This document shows, piece after piece, positions 8,697 through 16,523 of a stretch of DNA of 64,000 nt. The stretch covers positions 868,001 through 932,000 of the forward strand of contig NZ_LT985188.1 in assembly GCF_900289045.1 (NCBI RefSeq). The letters are read 5' to 3'. The stretch is from Micropruina glycogenica (GTDB lineage Bacteria; Actinomycetota; Actinomycetes; Propionibacteriales; Propionibacteriaceae). Position 1 is the stretch's first letter, and each line of letters opens with the position of its first letter. The position numbers were made by a program, and so were the translations under genes. The notes under the pieces are model-generated. The model was not told the DNA's origin. It did not search any database and saw only the letters and a list, made by a program, of their open reading frames with translations.

Positions 8697-9086
8697 ATGC
8701 GGATCGGTGAGGTGGCTCAGGCGTCGGGCACGACAGCTAAGACCCTGCGGTACTACGAGGACGTCGGACTCCTCCCCGACCCCGACCGCAGCCCGGCGGG
8801 GTACCGGGACTACGGCCCCGAGGTGCTCGACCGGCTGCACTTCATCCGCCGGGGCCAAGCCGCCGGGCTGACCCTGGCCCAGATCGGCCAGGTGCTGGCC
8901 ATCCGAGACCGGGGCCAGGCCCCCTGCCAGCACGTCACCGACCTGCTCGACACCCGCCTCGCGGTCATCGACCGGCAGCTCGCCGAGCTCGCGCAGCTAC
9001 GCACCACGATCGCCATCCTGCGCGAGCACGCCACCACCGGCGACCCGGCCACATGCTCCCCCGAGGACGTCTGCCGCTACCTGTGA
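8697..9086 (+). CDS. merR: MerR-family mercury-responsive regulator
   Basis: 129 residues beginning MRIGEVAQASGTTAKTLRYY, the MerR DNA-binding domain. A dimerisation helix (LDTRLAVIDRQLAELAQL) and a metal-loop C-terminus follow. Three Cys (APCQHV, and ATCSPEDVC near the end) match the three-Cys Hg(II) site of MerR. An in-frame ATG at 8688 is an alternative start; the AAGG at 8680 fits 8697 better. It is divergent from merA. Zn or Cd sensing by a relative cannot be excluded, but merA as partner makes Hg most likely. Confidence 0.9.
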   Translation: MRIGEVAQASGTTAKTLRYYEDVGLLPDPDRSPAGYRDYGPEVLDRLHFIRRGQAAGLTLAQIGQVLAIRDRGQAPCQHVTDLLDTRLAVIDRQLAELAQLRTTIAILREHATTGDPATCSPEDVCRYL

Positions 9087-9122
9087 CCCGCGAAGGTCAC
9101 CGGCCCGTGGCACCATCGCGAC

Positions 9123-9263
9123 ATGGCCGATGACACCCAGCAACGATGCTCGTGCTGCGGCCGCCAGCGGCCACGAAGGTCGCTCCACGCACTCGGGAGC
9201 GAACCGGCCTACATCTGCCGAAGGTGCGCGCTCTGGGTCGCCCTTCGCATCGCTCGCGACTGA
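9123..9263 (+). CDS. Small zinc-ribbon-like protein
   Basis: 46-residue frame starting ATG 9123 (MADDTQQRCSCCGRQRPRRS) and ending at the TGA at 9261-9263. It contains CSCCG and, 23 residues later, ICRRC, so four Cys could bind one Zn as in treble-clef or ribbon folds. The remainder is Arg-rich. It follows merR by 36 bases in the same direction. Function unknown; no strong ribosome site was found. It may be a conserved small actinobacterial protein or chance. Confidence 0.45.
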   Translation: MADDTQQRCSCCGRQRPRRSLHALGSEPAYICRRCALWVALRIARD

Positions 9264-9816
9264 ACGACTCCGCCCGCAACGCGGGCACGCCGCCGGCCGC
9301 GGCGAACATCGTCGGATGGTGCGCGAAGGAACCAAAGGGCGCGAATGACGACCAATCATCACGCCGCCAGCGCGATCGCGGGCGCCCGTTGCCGCACTCC
9401 TCATCCGACGGTCTGAGCTCCACCGCCTGGCAGCGGTCCGAAGCCTGGAGAGGGCATCGGAACCGGACGGGACCCCCTAACGCTCAGTGGTCCGCCCTCG
9501 CAGCGGTTGCGGTCGGTCCAGTTGTCCGTCCCGTAGGAGGAACCCGTTGCGGAGGCGGTGCAGGTCATCGGCGGAAACCCACGCCCGAATGTTCGCAAGA
9601 CCGCCCGAGAAGGGTTGTCCGGTGACGGTGCGTCATATGGGACGGCCTGTCGTCCCGTAAACGAACGATTCCGCTACAGCGATGACGAGGGTGCGTTGCC
9701 CTGTCCAGGATGCTTGACGCTTGTGAATGTTCGGAGTCGTCTGCGCGATGCTGTGCGCGTTGGGCATGGAGTGCTCAGGACTTCGAGCTTGTGGCGTGTC
9801 CGTACCCGTGTGCACG
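9264..9816. other. Gap: flank plus left end of the tni transposon
   Basis: No supported gene. 9516-9520 is the target duplication copy and the transposon starts at 9521. Inside the end, GTTGTCCG recurs at 9614, and the related TGTCGTCCCGTA (9649) resembles the outer TGTCCGTCCCGTA (9523), consistent with multiple transposase-binding sites as in Tn7/Tn402-type ends. Confidence 0.5.
9521..9529 (+). repeat. Left terminal inverted repeat of the tni transposon
   Basis: GTTGTCCGT, matching the inverted copy at 14515-14523. The outer flank 9516-9520 reads GTCCA. Confidence 0.7.
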
Positions 9817-11541
9817 ATGCGCCCGTTGTTCCATAGTCCTGTGCACGACGAAGCCGTCGGTGAGGATCGGGTTCCTGAGCGTGGCCTGCTGACCGTTCCC
9901 GATGAGGTGTGGACGGTGGCGGTGCGCCGGGCAGAGGTGATCGGCCCGCTGACCGCGGCGGGGACGGCCGGTGAGGAGGCGGTGGACGCGGCAGCGGCGC
10001 AGTTGGGTGTCTCGCGCCGGCAGGTCTATGTCTTGCTGCGTCGGTGGCGTGAGGGACGCGGGGTGGTCTCCGATCTGATCCCGGGGCGCTCCAGCGGGGG
10101 CCGCGGCGGGCAGCGGCTGGCGGCCGAAGTCGAGGAGGTCATCCGGGAGGTGCTGCGCAAGCACTACCTGACCCGGCAGCGGAAGACGACCGCCGCGGTC
10201 CACCGCGAGGTCACGCGGGTCTGCCGTGCCCACGGGCTGCCGGTGCCGTCACGCGGCGCGATAGTGCGCCGCATCGCCGGCCTTGACCCGCGCGCCGAGA
10301 AGACAGCCCGTGAGGGAGCAGACGCCGCGCGGGCGCTGGAGTCTGCCGGTGGGCAGGTGCCACCGATCACCGGGGTGCTGGAGCAGGTGCAGATCGACCA
10401 CACCGTGGTGGACCTGATCGTGGTCGACGAGCGCCACCGGCTGCCGGTCGGCCGGCCGTACGTGACGGCCGGGATCGACGTCTTCTCCCGGTGCATCGTG
10501 GGTCTGGTGATCACGTTGGAGGCGCCTTCGGCGTTGTCGGTCGGGTTGTGCCTGGCGCACATGGTCACCGACAAGCGGGCCTGGCTGGAACGCCTCGGGG
10601 TCGAGGTGCCATGGCCGATGGCCGGCAAGCCTGGTGAGCTATACCTGGACAACGCCGCGGAGTTCAAGAGCGAGGCCCTGCGGCGCGGCTGTGAAGAGCA
10701 CGGAATCACGCTGCGCTACCGGCCGCCGGGACGCCCGCACTACGGCGGCATCGTCGAGCGGGTCATCGGCACGCTGATGGAGATGGTCCACGAGCTGCCC
10801 GGTACGACCTTCTCCAACCCAGCCCAGCGCGGTAGCTACGACTCCGAGGCGAGGGCCGTCTTGACGGTGGCGGAGCTGGAGAAGTGGCTGGCTCTGGCGG
10901 TGGCGAGCTACCACGGGCAGGTCCACGGCACGACCGGCCAGACCCCGCAGGCTCGCTGGGCCGCCGGCATCGAGCACGGGACACCGACGACGGTGGCCAA
11001 CGAGACGGCGTTCCTGGTGGACTTCCTGCCGGTGATCCGCCGGACGCTGAGCCGCACCGGGTTCGTCATCGACCACGTGCGCTACTTCAGCGACGCGCTC
11101 AAGCCGTGGATCGCACGCCGGGACCGGCTGGACCGGTTCGTGATCCGCCGTGACCCGCGCGACATCAGCCGCATCTGGGTGCTCGCCCCCGACGGTGCGT
11201 CCTACCTGCCGGTGCCCTACCGGACGCTGTCACATCCAGCGGTGAGCGTGTGGGAGCACCGCGCCGCGGTGCAGCGACTCCGCGAGCAGGGCCGGGCGCA
11301 GGTCGATGAGGAGATGCTGTTCCGGATGGTCGAGCAGATGCGCACCCTCACCAACACCGCCGCCTCCACCACGCGCAAGGCCCGCCGAGACGCTGAACGC
11401 CGCAGCCGGACCGGCGGTGCCCCGCCAGCCGAGCCTGCCGCCGCACCTCCGCCCGACGACATTCCGCCTGAAGGCGCCAGCAGGGGCCGCGCCGCGGATG
11501 CGGGGCCGGCGGCGCCGTTCGAGGTCATCGAGCAGTGGTGA
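9817..11541 (+). CDS. tniA: TniA transposase (DDE integrase superfamily)
   Basis: 574 residues from ATG 9817. N-terminal helix-turn-helix (AAQLGVSRRQVYVLLRRWR). The rve catalytic core has Asp194 (VQIDHT), Asp278 (YLDNAAEF) and Glu314 (IVERVIG), with 35 residues between the last two as in DDE(35)E enzymes. A Mu-type beta-barrel and a basic, then Pro/Ala-rich tail follow, which in this family contacts the ATPase partner. It cuts and joins transposon ends. An upstream in-frame start at 9727 would add a Cys-rich extension without family similarity. Overlaps tniB by seven bases. Confidence 0.93.
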   Translation: MRPLFHSPVHDEAVGEDRVPERGLLTVPDEVWTVAVRRAEVIGPLTAAGTAGEEAVDAAAAQLGVSRRQVYVLLRRWREGRGVVSDLIPGRSSGGRGGQRLAAEVEEVIREVLRKHYLTRQRKTTAAVHREVTRVCRAHGLPVPSRGAIVRRIAGLDPRAEKTAREGADAARALESAGGQVPPITGVLEQVQIDHTVVDLIVVDERHRLPVGRPYVTAGIDVFSRCIVGLVITLEAPSALSVGLCLAHMVTDKRAWLERLGVEVPWPMAGKPGELYLDNAAEFKSEALRRGCEEHGITLRYRPPGRPHYGGIVERVIGTLMEMVHELPGTTFSNPAQRGSYDSEARAVLTVAELEKWLALAVASYHGQVHGTTGQTPQARWAAGIEHGTPTTVANETAFLVDFLPVIRRTLSRTGFVIDHVRYFSDALKPWIARRDRLDRFVIRRDPRDISRIWVLAPDGASYLPVPYRTLSHPAVSVWEHRAAVQRLREQGRAQVDEEMLFRMVEQMRTLTNTAASTTRKARRDAERRSRTGGAPPAEPAAAPPPDDIPPEGASRGRAADAGPAAPFEVIEQW

Positions 11542-12470
11542 ACGGGGGCGGCTCCTGGGTCGGCGAGGAACACGAGGGCGATGCCCTGGATCATCTGCAT
11601 GTCAGCGCTCAGGCCGTGGCACGACTGCCAGCGCAGGAGCGGCTGCGGCACGTGCGCGCCGACAGGTGGATCGGCTACTCCCGCGCGACCGCCGCGCTGG
11701 AGCGGCTGGAAACGCTGTACACGTGGCCGGGCAAGCAACGGATGCCGAACCTGCTGCTGATCGGCCCGACGAACAACGGCAAGTCGATGATCGTCGAGAA
11801 GTTCCGCCGGCTCCACCCGCCCACCTCCCACGCCGATCGTGAACAGATACCGGTGCTGGCGGTGCAGATGCCCTCCGACCCCTCGGTGATCCGGTTCTAC
11901 GTGGCACTGCTGGCCGCGATGGGAGCACCGATGCGCCCGCGCCAGCGCCTGGCCGAGCTGGAGCGAGCCACCCTGACGCTGCTGCGCGCGATTGGGGTGC
12001 GGGTCCTGGTCATCGACGAGCTGCACAACCTGCTGGCCGGGCGCGGCGAGACCCGGCGCGAGTTCCTCAACCTGATCCGGTTCCTGGGCAACGAGCTGCG
12101 CATCCCGCTGGTCGGGGTCGGCACCCGGGAGGCCTACCTGGCGATCCGCTCCGATGACCAGCTGGAGAACCGCTTTGAGCCGTTCACGCTGCCGCGGTGG
12201 GAACCGAACGAGGAGGCCCGTTCGCTGCTGGCCAGCTTCGCCGCCGCCTTCCCGCTGCGCCGACCATCGGCGATCGCTACTGAAGACATGGCCCGCTACC
12301 TGCTCTCCCGCAGCGAGGGCACGATCGGCGAACTCACCCACCTGCTCACCGACGCCGCGGTGGCCGCGATCGAGTCCGGTGAGGAGGCAATCAACCAACG
12401 CACCCTGCTCTTGGCGCCCTACGTCGGCCCCACCGAACGCCGCCGGATGTTTGAACGCGAGCTGGCATGA
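11535..12470 (+). CDS. tniB: TniB AAA+ transposition ATPase
   Basis: 311 residues. Walker A GPTNNGKS (about residue 76-83), Walker B VLVIDELHNL, and sensor region RIPLVGVGTREA are the TniB/TnsC signature. It loads at target DNA and activates TniA. The start GTG 11535 overlaps the tniA stop; a second GTG three bases on is equivalent. The stop overlaps tniQ (ATGA), so tniABQ are translationally coupled. Confidence 0.93.
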   Translation: MVNGGGSWVGEEHEGDALDHLHVSAQAVARLPAQERLRHVRADRWIGYSRATAALERLETLYTWPGKQRMPNLLLIGPTNNGKSMIVEKFRRLHPPTSHADREQIPVLAVQMPSDPSVIRFYVALLAAMGAPMRPRQRLAELERATLTLLRAIGVRVLVIDELHNLLAGRGETRREFLNLIRFLGNELRIPLVGVGTREAYLAIRSDDQLENRFEPFTLPRWEPNEEARSLLASFAAAFPLRRPSAIATEDMARYLLSRSEGTIGELTHLLTDAAVAAIESGEEAINQRTLLLAPYVGPTERRRMFERELA

Positions 12471-13714
12471 CCGGTCCATGGCCGCTGCACCCGCCACCCG
12501 GTGACGGTGAGGCGCTGACCTCGTGGCTGAACCGACTGGCCGAGGTGTACGGCATGAGCGTCGACGACCTCCTCCGGCACAACCTCGCCGCACCGGGCGC
12601 CGACCTTCCCGATCAGCAAACCCTGGACCTGGACCCGCCACCGTGGCTGCTTCCAGCGCTGGCCGAGCGCACCGGCACATCGCTGGACCGGCTGCGTCAG
12701 CTGACGATCGCCGGCTGGGTGCCTTGGCTCCTGGACTCCCTCGACCCCGAGCCGGTTCCCGGGGCAGCGTTCGACACCTACGTCCGGCAGGACTCGGTGC
12801 TCCTCACCACCAGGGAACGGCCCGGACGGCAGGTGCCCGACTGGCGGGCCTGGTTGCCGACCGACTCCAAGCGCGGGCCGCTACGCCGGGCTTGCCCGAC
12901 TTGCCAGGGCGCCGCCGCGGACGGCACCTTCGGTTTCACGCTCGTGTCCCAGCTGCCGCTGACGCTCAGCTGCCCGAAGCACCGCTGCCGCCTCGAAGCC
13001 GCCTTCGGCGGCCTGGGCGCCTTCGTCGCTTGGGAGAAGCCGGACACCCGCCCTCGCCCCGCACCGGCTGTCGTCGTCGCCATGGACGCCCGCACCCACC
13101 AGGGCCTACGCACCGGCGCCGTCGCCCTGCCGCGCCGATCCGTGCACGCAGGGGTGTGGCTCCGGCTGCTGCGCACCCTCCTCGACGAGCTATCCACCCC
13201 GCTCTCGGCGCTGCGTATCGGCTCTCGACACACAGTGAAGTGCATCTGGGAGATGGCCGGCCAGCCGCCACGCGCCGGCATCCTGGGTCCCTGGCGTCCC
13301 TACGAGGCGCTGCCCTGGCCCGCGCAGCAGATGTTCCTCGAAGCCGCCGCCACCGCTCTGCACCTCATCGAAGCGGGCGAGGCCACTGCCCACGGCACTC
13401 TGGCCCCGCTGCTGACGCCCGCACCCCGCCGGCACGTCCCCGACGGCACCCCGCACCCTCCTCGCGAGCGTGACTACTGGCAGGAGGCCAGGGACGCGAT
13501 GGACCGCGCGGTTGCCCTCGCTCGTGACGACCCGGCCGCCGCCCACCAGCTGCTGTCTACCCTCACCGCCCTGACTCGCAGCGAGACGGCCTTCCACCGC
13601 GTCCGCGATGACCTGGTAGCCCTCGGCGTCCCGGCCGACCACCTACCACGGACGCTGGCCGAGCAGAGGGCAAGCCGAACCTTGAACGGCCGACCCATGT
13701 CTGTCACTTCTTGA
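12467..13714 (+). CDS. tniQ: TniQ target-selection protein
   Basis: 415 residues. The N-terminal TniQ domain begins PLHPPPGDGEALTSWLNRLA and includes a zinc-ribbon (RRACPTCQG ... LSCPKHRC). The remainder is helical with Ala/Arg-rich content. In the Tn7/Tn5053 family TniQ/TnsD proteins link target choice to the TniB ATPase. The long C-terminal region may carry DNA-binding helices, but no named domain is recognised there. ATG 12467 overlaps the tniB stop. Confidence 0.9.
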   Translation: MTGPWPLHPPPGDGEALTSWLNRLAEVYGMSVDDLLRHNLAAPGADLPDQQTLDLDPPPWLLPALAERTGTSLDRLRQLTIAGWVPWLLDSLDPEPVPGAAFDTYVRQDSVLLTTRERPGRQVPDWRAWLPTDSKRGPLRRACPTCQGAAADGTFGFTLVSQLPLTLSCPKHRCRLEAAFGGLGAFVAWEKPDTRPRPAPAVVVAMDARTHQGLRTGAVALPRRSVHAGVWLRLLRTLLDELSTPLSALRIGSRHTVKCIWEMAGQPPRAGILGPWRPYEALPWPAQQMFLEAAATALHLIEAGEATAHGTLAPLLTPAPRRHVPDGTPHPPRERDYWQEARDAMDRAVALARDDPAAAHQLLSTLTALTRSETAFHRVRDDLVALGVPADHLPRTLAEQRASRTLNGRPMSVTS

Positions 13715-13793
13715 ACGACCACCCTTGACGGGACGTAGAATAGGTGACGGATTGAGTGACACTCGCGTGATGGTGCGGAGTCGTCCAGCAGTT

Positions 13794-13819
13794 GTCACGC
13801 AAACGGTCGTATACGTGAC
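13794..13819. promoter_or_regulatory. Probable res subsite for TniR
   Basis: Inverted repeat GTCACG...CGTGAC with a 14-base spacer just upstream of tniR, in a gap with further GTGAC/GTGACGG copies (13743, 13755). This is the usual place and form of a serine-resolvase recombination site. Not tested. Confidence 0.5.
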
Positions 13820-13834
13820 GGGTGGGAGAGCTGG

Positions 13835-14449
13835 ATGCTGGTCGGGTACATGCGGGTCTCCAAGGCCGACGGGTCACAGACCACCGACCTGCAACGCGAC
13901 GCCCTCCTGGCCGCCGGCGTCGAACCAGACGCCCTGTACGAGGACAAGGCCTCCGGCAAGAAAGACGACCGTCCGCAGCTGGCCGCCTGCCTGAAAGCCA
14001 TCCGCGCCGGCGACACCTTGCTGGTGTGGAAGCTGGACCGGCTCGGTCGGGACTTGCGCCACCTGGTCAACATCGTCCACGACCTCACCGAACGCGGCAT
14101 CGGCCTCAAAGTGCTGACAGGGCAGGGCGCGGCCATCGACACCACCACCGCCTCCGGCAAGCTCGTCTTCGGCATCTTCGCCGCCCTGGCCGAGTACGAA
14201 CGCGAACTCATCTCCGAACGCACCACCGCCGGCCTGGCCGCCGCCCGCGCCCGCGGCCGCAAGGGCGGCAGGCCGTTCAAGATGACCCCCGCCAAGGTCC
14301 GCCTCGCCGCCGCATCCATGGGCCAGCCAGGCACCAACGTCAGTGACCTGTGCAAGGAACTCGGGATCACCCGACAAACCCTCTACCGGCACGTCTCACC
14401 CACCGGGGAGCTCCGCGACGACGGCCACAAGATCCTCGACCGCCGGTGA
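13835..14449 (+). CDS. tniR: TniR serine resolvase
   Basis: 204 residues. Catalytic N-terminus MLVGYMRVSKADGS (Ser10 nucleophile), WKLDRLGRDL and EYERELISERT of small serine recombinases. A helix-turn-helix C-terminus (VSDLCKELGITRQTLYRHV) follows. It resolves cointegrates formed by replicative Tn402-type transposition. The start is fixed by the family N-terminus. It lies downstream of tniQ in the same direction, separated by the res region, as in Tn5053. Confidence 0.92.
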   Translation: MLVGYMRVSKADGSQTTDLQRDALLAAGVEPDALYEDKASGKKDDRPQLAACLKAIRAGDTLLVWKLDRLGRDLRHLVNIVHDLTERGIGLKVLTGQGAAIDTTTASGKLVFGIFAALAEYERELISERTTAGLAAARARGRKGGRPFKMTPAKVRLAAASMGQPGTNVSDLCKELGITRQTLYRHVSPTGELRDDGHKILDRR

Positions 14450-14514
14450 AGCAACGACCGGTCCGTCGTGTCGTACGAGGTCCCCGTCCCGGTGACCATG
14501 ACCGGACGGCCCAA

Positions 14515-14523
14515 ACGGACAAC
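14515..14523 (-). repeat. Right terminal inverted repeat of the tni transposon
   Basis: ACGGACAAC, the inverse of 9521-9529, followed at 14524-14528 by the GTCCA duplication. Confidence 0.7.
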
Positions 14524-14592
14524 GTCCATGGTCGTGGCGCCGCTGACCTGCACCGCTCCTGCATCACGTTCGGCTTGCGGTGATCCGATGCC

Positions 14593-15252
14593 ATGATCGG
14601 AGACATGGAGCCGGTTATGCTCGCGTTGCCTTTCAGGGGTCGATGGCTGACCCAGAACAGCCCCGCCCGGAGGGTGCCGAGCCATGGGACCGATCTCTTC
14701 GGCATCACCTACGCCATCGACTTCGTCGCGGTCGACGGACACGGGAGGTCCGCGCCCCGGACCTGGCGGTCATTGGTGGCCACCGAGTCGCCGCACCTGT
14801 TCCGCGGTTTCGGGATGCCAATCCTGGCGCCCGAAGGCGGGGTCGTCGTCGAGGTTCATGACGGCGAGGTCGACCACGAGGCGCGGAGGTCCCAGCCGAC
14901 GCTTTTGTGCTACGCCGTGACCCAAGCCAGCCGAGTCCGGCAGGGAATCGGCGCGGTCGCGGGCAACCACGTTGTGATCGCGCTGTCGCCGTCGGGTCCG
15001 TATGTCGGGGTGGTGCACCTGCGGCGCGGCTCGATTGGTGTCGGGCTTGGGGACCGGGTGAAGACAGGTGATCAGGTCGGCGAGTGCGGCAACTCGGGCA
15101 ACAGCACCGAGCCGCACGTCCACGTGCAGGTGACCGACTCGGTGGACTGGGCGAGGGCGCGCGGACTGCCGCTGGCATTCCGACCGGCGGGCAGCGAAGC
15201 GAGTGACCGCGTCTGGTTGCCTCGCGAGGGCGAGATCGTGGACGCTGGCTGA
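14593..15252 (+). CDS. M23 family metallopeptidase without signal peptide
   Basis: 219 residues. The LytM/M23 Zn site is recognisable: H31-G-T-D34 (the HxxxD-type first motif, SHGTDLFG) and HVHVQV near residue 175 (HxH). A glycine-rich core GECGNSGNST lies just before it, as in endopeptidases of this fold. M23 enzymes cut peptidoglycan cross-bridges, but there is no signal peptide or membrane segment here, so the protein would stay in the cytosol or be released by lysis. The start could also be ATG 14605. It lies 69 bases from the transposon end. It could be a phage-derived lysin, a toxin or a housekeeping fragment. Confidence 0.75.
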   Translation: MIGDMEPVMLALPFRGRWLTQNSPARRVPSHGTDLFGITYAIDFVAVDGHGRSAPRTWRSLVATESPHLFRGFGMPILAPEGGVVVEVHDGEVDHEARRSQPTLLCYAVTQASRVRQGIGAVAGNHVVIALSPSGPYVGVVHLRRGSIGVGLGDRVKTGDQVGECGNSGNSTEPHVHVQVTDSVDWARARGLPLAFRPAGSEASDRVWLPREGEIVDAG

Positions 15253-15559
15253 GCGGAGCTCGCGACTCGCCTCCGAACGCGGACCTCGCGCGCTGGCCGG
15301 CCGGGAGCGCCGGGACCAATCCTTTTGCGCGCGTCCCGAGCGACGATCGACTTTCAGGTCGGCTGTCCCGCATCCGACACCTCTGCGGGACGGTGTGCTG
15401 CACGTCGTGCGACGCTGCCCAGTCGCCCGGCCGTCGTTCCTCAAACGGAACGGGCTCACTGGTCGTCGCTCATGCCCATGTGCGACTGTTGGTGATCACG
15501 ATTGTCGGGTGCGCTGGCTATGGTCAAACTGCGAAGGAGGAACAGAAGGGATGTGAAAA
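15253..15559. other. Gap without a supported gene
   Basis: 307 bases, GC-rich. GGAGGAAC at 15537-15544 is a possible ribosome site but lies 15 bases before the next start. No repeat or operator was recognised. Confidence 0.4.
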
Positions 15560-16381
15560 GTGGCGACGTTGAGCCCGTGGAGCTTGGCCACCTACGAATC
15601 GATCGCCGAGGTACTGGCCGACACAGACACCGGGCTCACCGGCAAAGAGATCGGGGATCTACTGACTAGCTTGCACATCAACGACCCCCAGCCGACCGCA
15701 TCCAAGCGAGACAGACTGACAGCAGCGTTCGTTGACCGGCACAACAAGGACAAGGGTGACCCCAAACGCATCATCACATTCATCGCTCGAGCCATGGCGC
15801 CGATCAAGTACCGTGAACGGCCCGAACTGTTCACCCTGCGGCAGGACCGGCTCAATGAGCGACTGGCGTTCGTGGGCTTGCGGGTACTCGATGACGGCCA
15901 GGTGGCCCGAGGTGCGCAGTCACGCACCTTGGACGAAGCCACCCGCATCGCCACCTCCATCCGCGACGAGCTGCGACGTCGCAAAGCACATCCCGAGGTT
16001 CTCCGGTACTGCTCGGTCGAGGTGCTGAAGAAGGCGAACTTCCACCCCTGTCTCGAGGCGACCAAGAGCGTCCTCGACCGGTTGCGTCACCTGACCGGCC
16101 AAACCGGCGACGGCTCATCCCTGGTCGACGAGGTACTCGCTCTCGGAAAGACCGGGATCCCCAGGCTCGCGATCAACTCATTGACCACGCAGACCGAGAA
16201 AGACGAACAGTCCGGGTTGGCCAACCTGGTGAAGGGCATGGTCGGGCTGTACAGGAACCCGACGGCCCATGATCCCCGGCTGAAGCGCTCAATCACCGAC
16301 GACGAACTGCTGGAAGTGCTCAACCTCGTCTCAATGGTCCACCGCCGGCTCGATGAGGTTCGGCGGACCGAGAGGACCTGA
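15560..16381 (+). CDS. TIGR02391 (Ymh) family protein
   Basis: 273 residues from GTG 15560. The C-terminal half is the TIGR02391 domain: HPCLEATKSVLDRLRHLTG near residue 165, LANLVKGMVGLYRNPTAHD (the RNPxAH hallmark) near 225, and a final helix VSMVHRRLDEV. The family resembles HEPN-like helical folds, in which RNxxxH is an RNase motif, and often occurs in defence islands. The N-terminal half (helical) is of unknown role. It is convergent with the nuclease-helicase gene, with 142 bases between stops. RNase activity is inference. Confidence 0.8.
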   Translation: MATLSPWSLATYESIAEVLADTDTGLTGKEIGDLLTSLHINDPQPTASKRDRLTAAFVDRHNKDKGDPKRIITFIARAMAPIKYRERPELFTLRQDRLNERLAFVGLRVLDDGQVARGAQSRTLDEATRIATSIRDELRRRKAHPEVLRYCSVEVLKKANFHPCLEATKSVLDRLRHLTGQTGDGSSLVDEVLALGKTGIPRLAINSLTTQTEKDEQSGLANLVKGMVGLYRNPTAHDPRLKRSITDDELLEVLNLVSMVHRRLDEVRRTERT

Positions 16382-16523
16382 CTGTGGGTCATCCCACAGC
16401 CCAGGGGGTTCGTACGACTTCCTCCCCACAACCCGGTCGTTCCAGCGGCGGTGGGGAGTCGCGGGGAGGTGCGGGCAGTGCCCTAGGAACGTGGCCCGAG
16501 AGTAAGAAGACTCGAACTCAAGG

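Larger units (their letters stand above)
9521..14523 (+). mobile_element. Tn402/Tn5053-type transposon tniABQR (5.0 kb, complete)
   Basis: The element starts GTTGTCCGT at 9521 and ends with the inverted copy ACGGACAAC at 14515-14523. It is flanked on both sides by GTCCA (9516-9520 and 14524-14528), a 5-bp duplication as expected for Tn7/Mu-superfamily integration. It contains only the transposition genes tniA, tniB, tniQ and the resolvase tniR with its res region. No passenger gene is present. All four reading frames are open, so it may be active. Confidence 0.8.
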
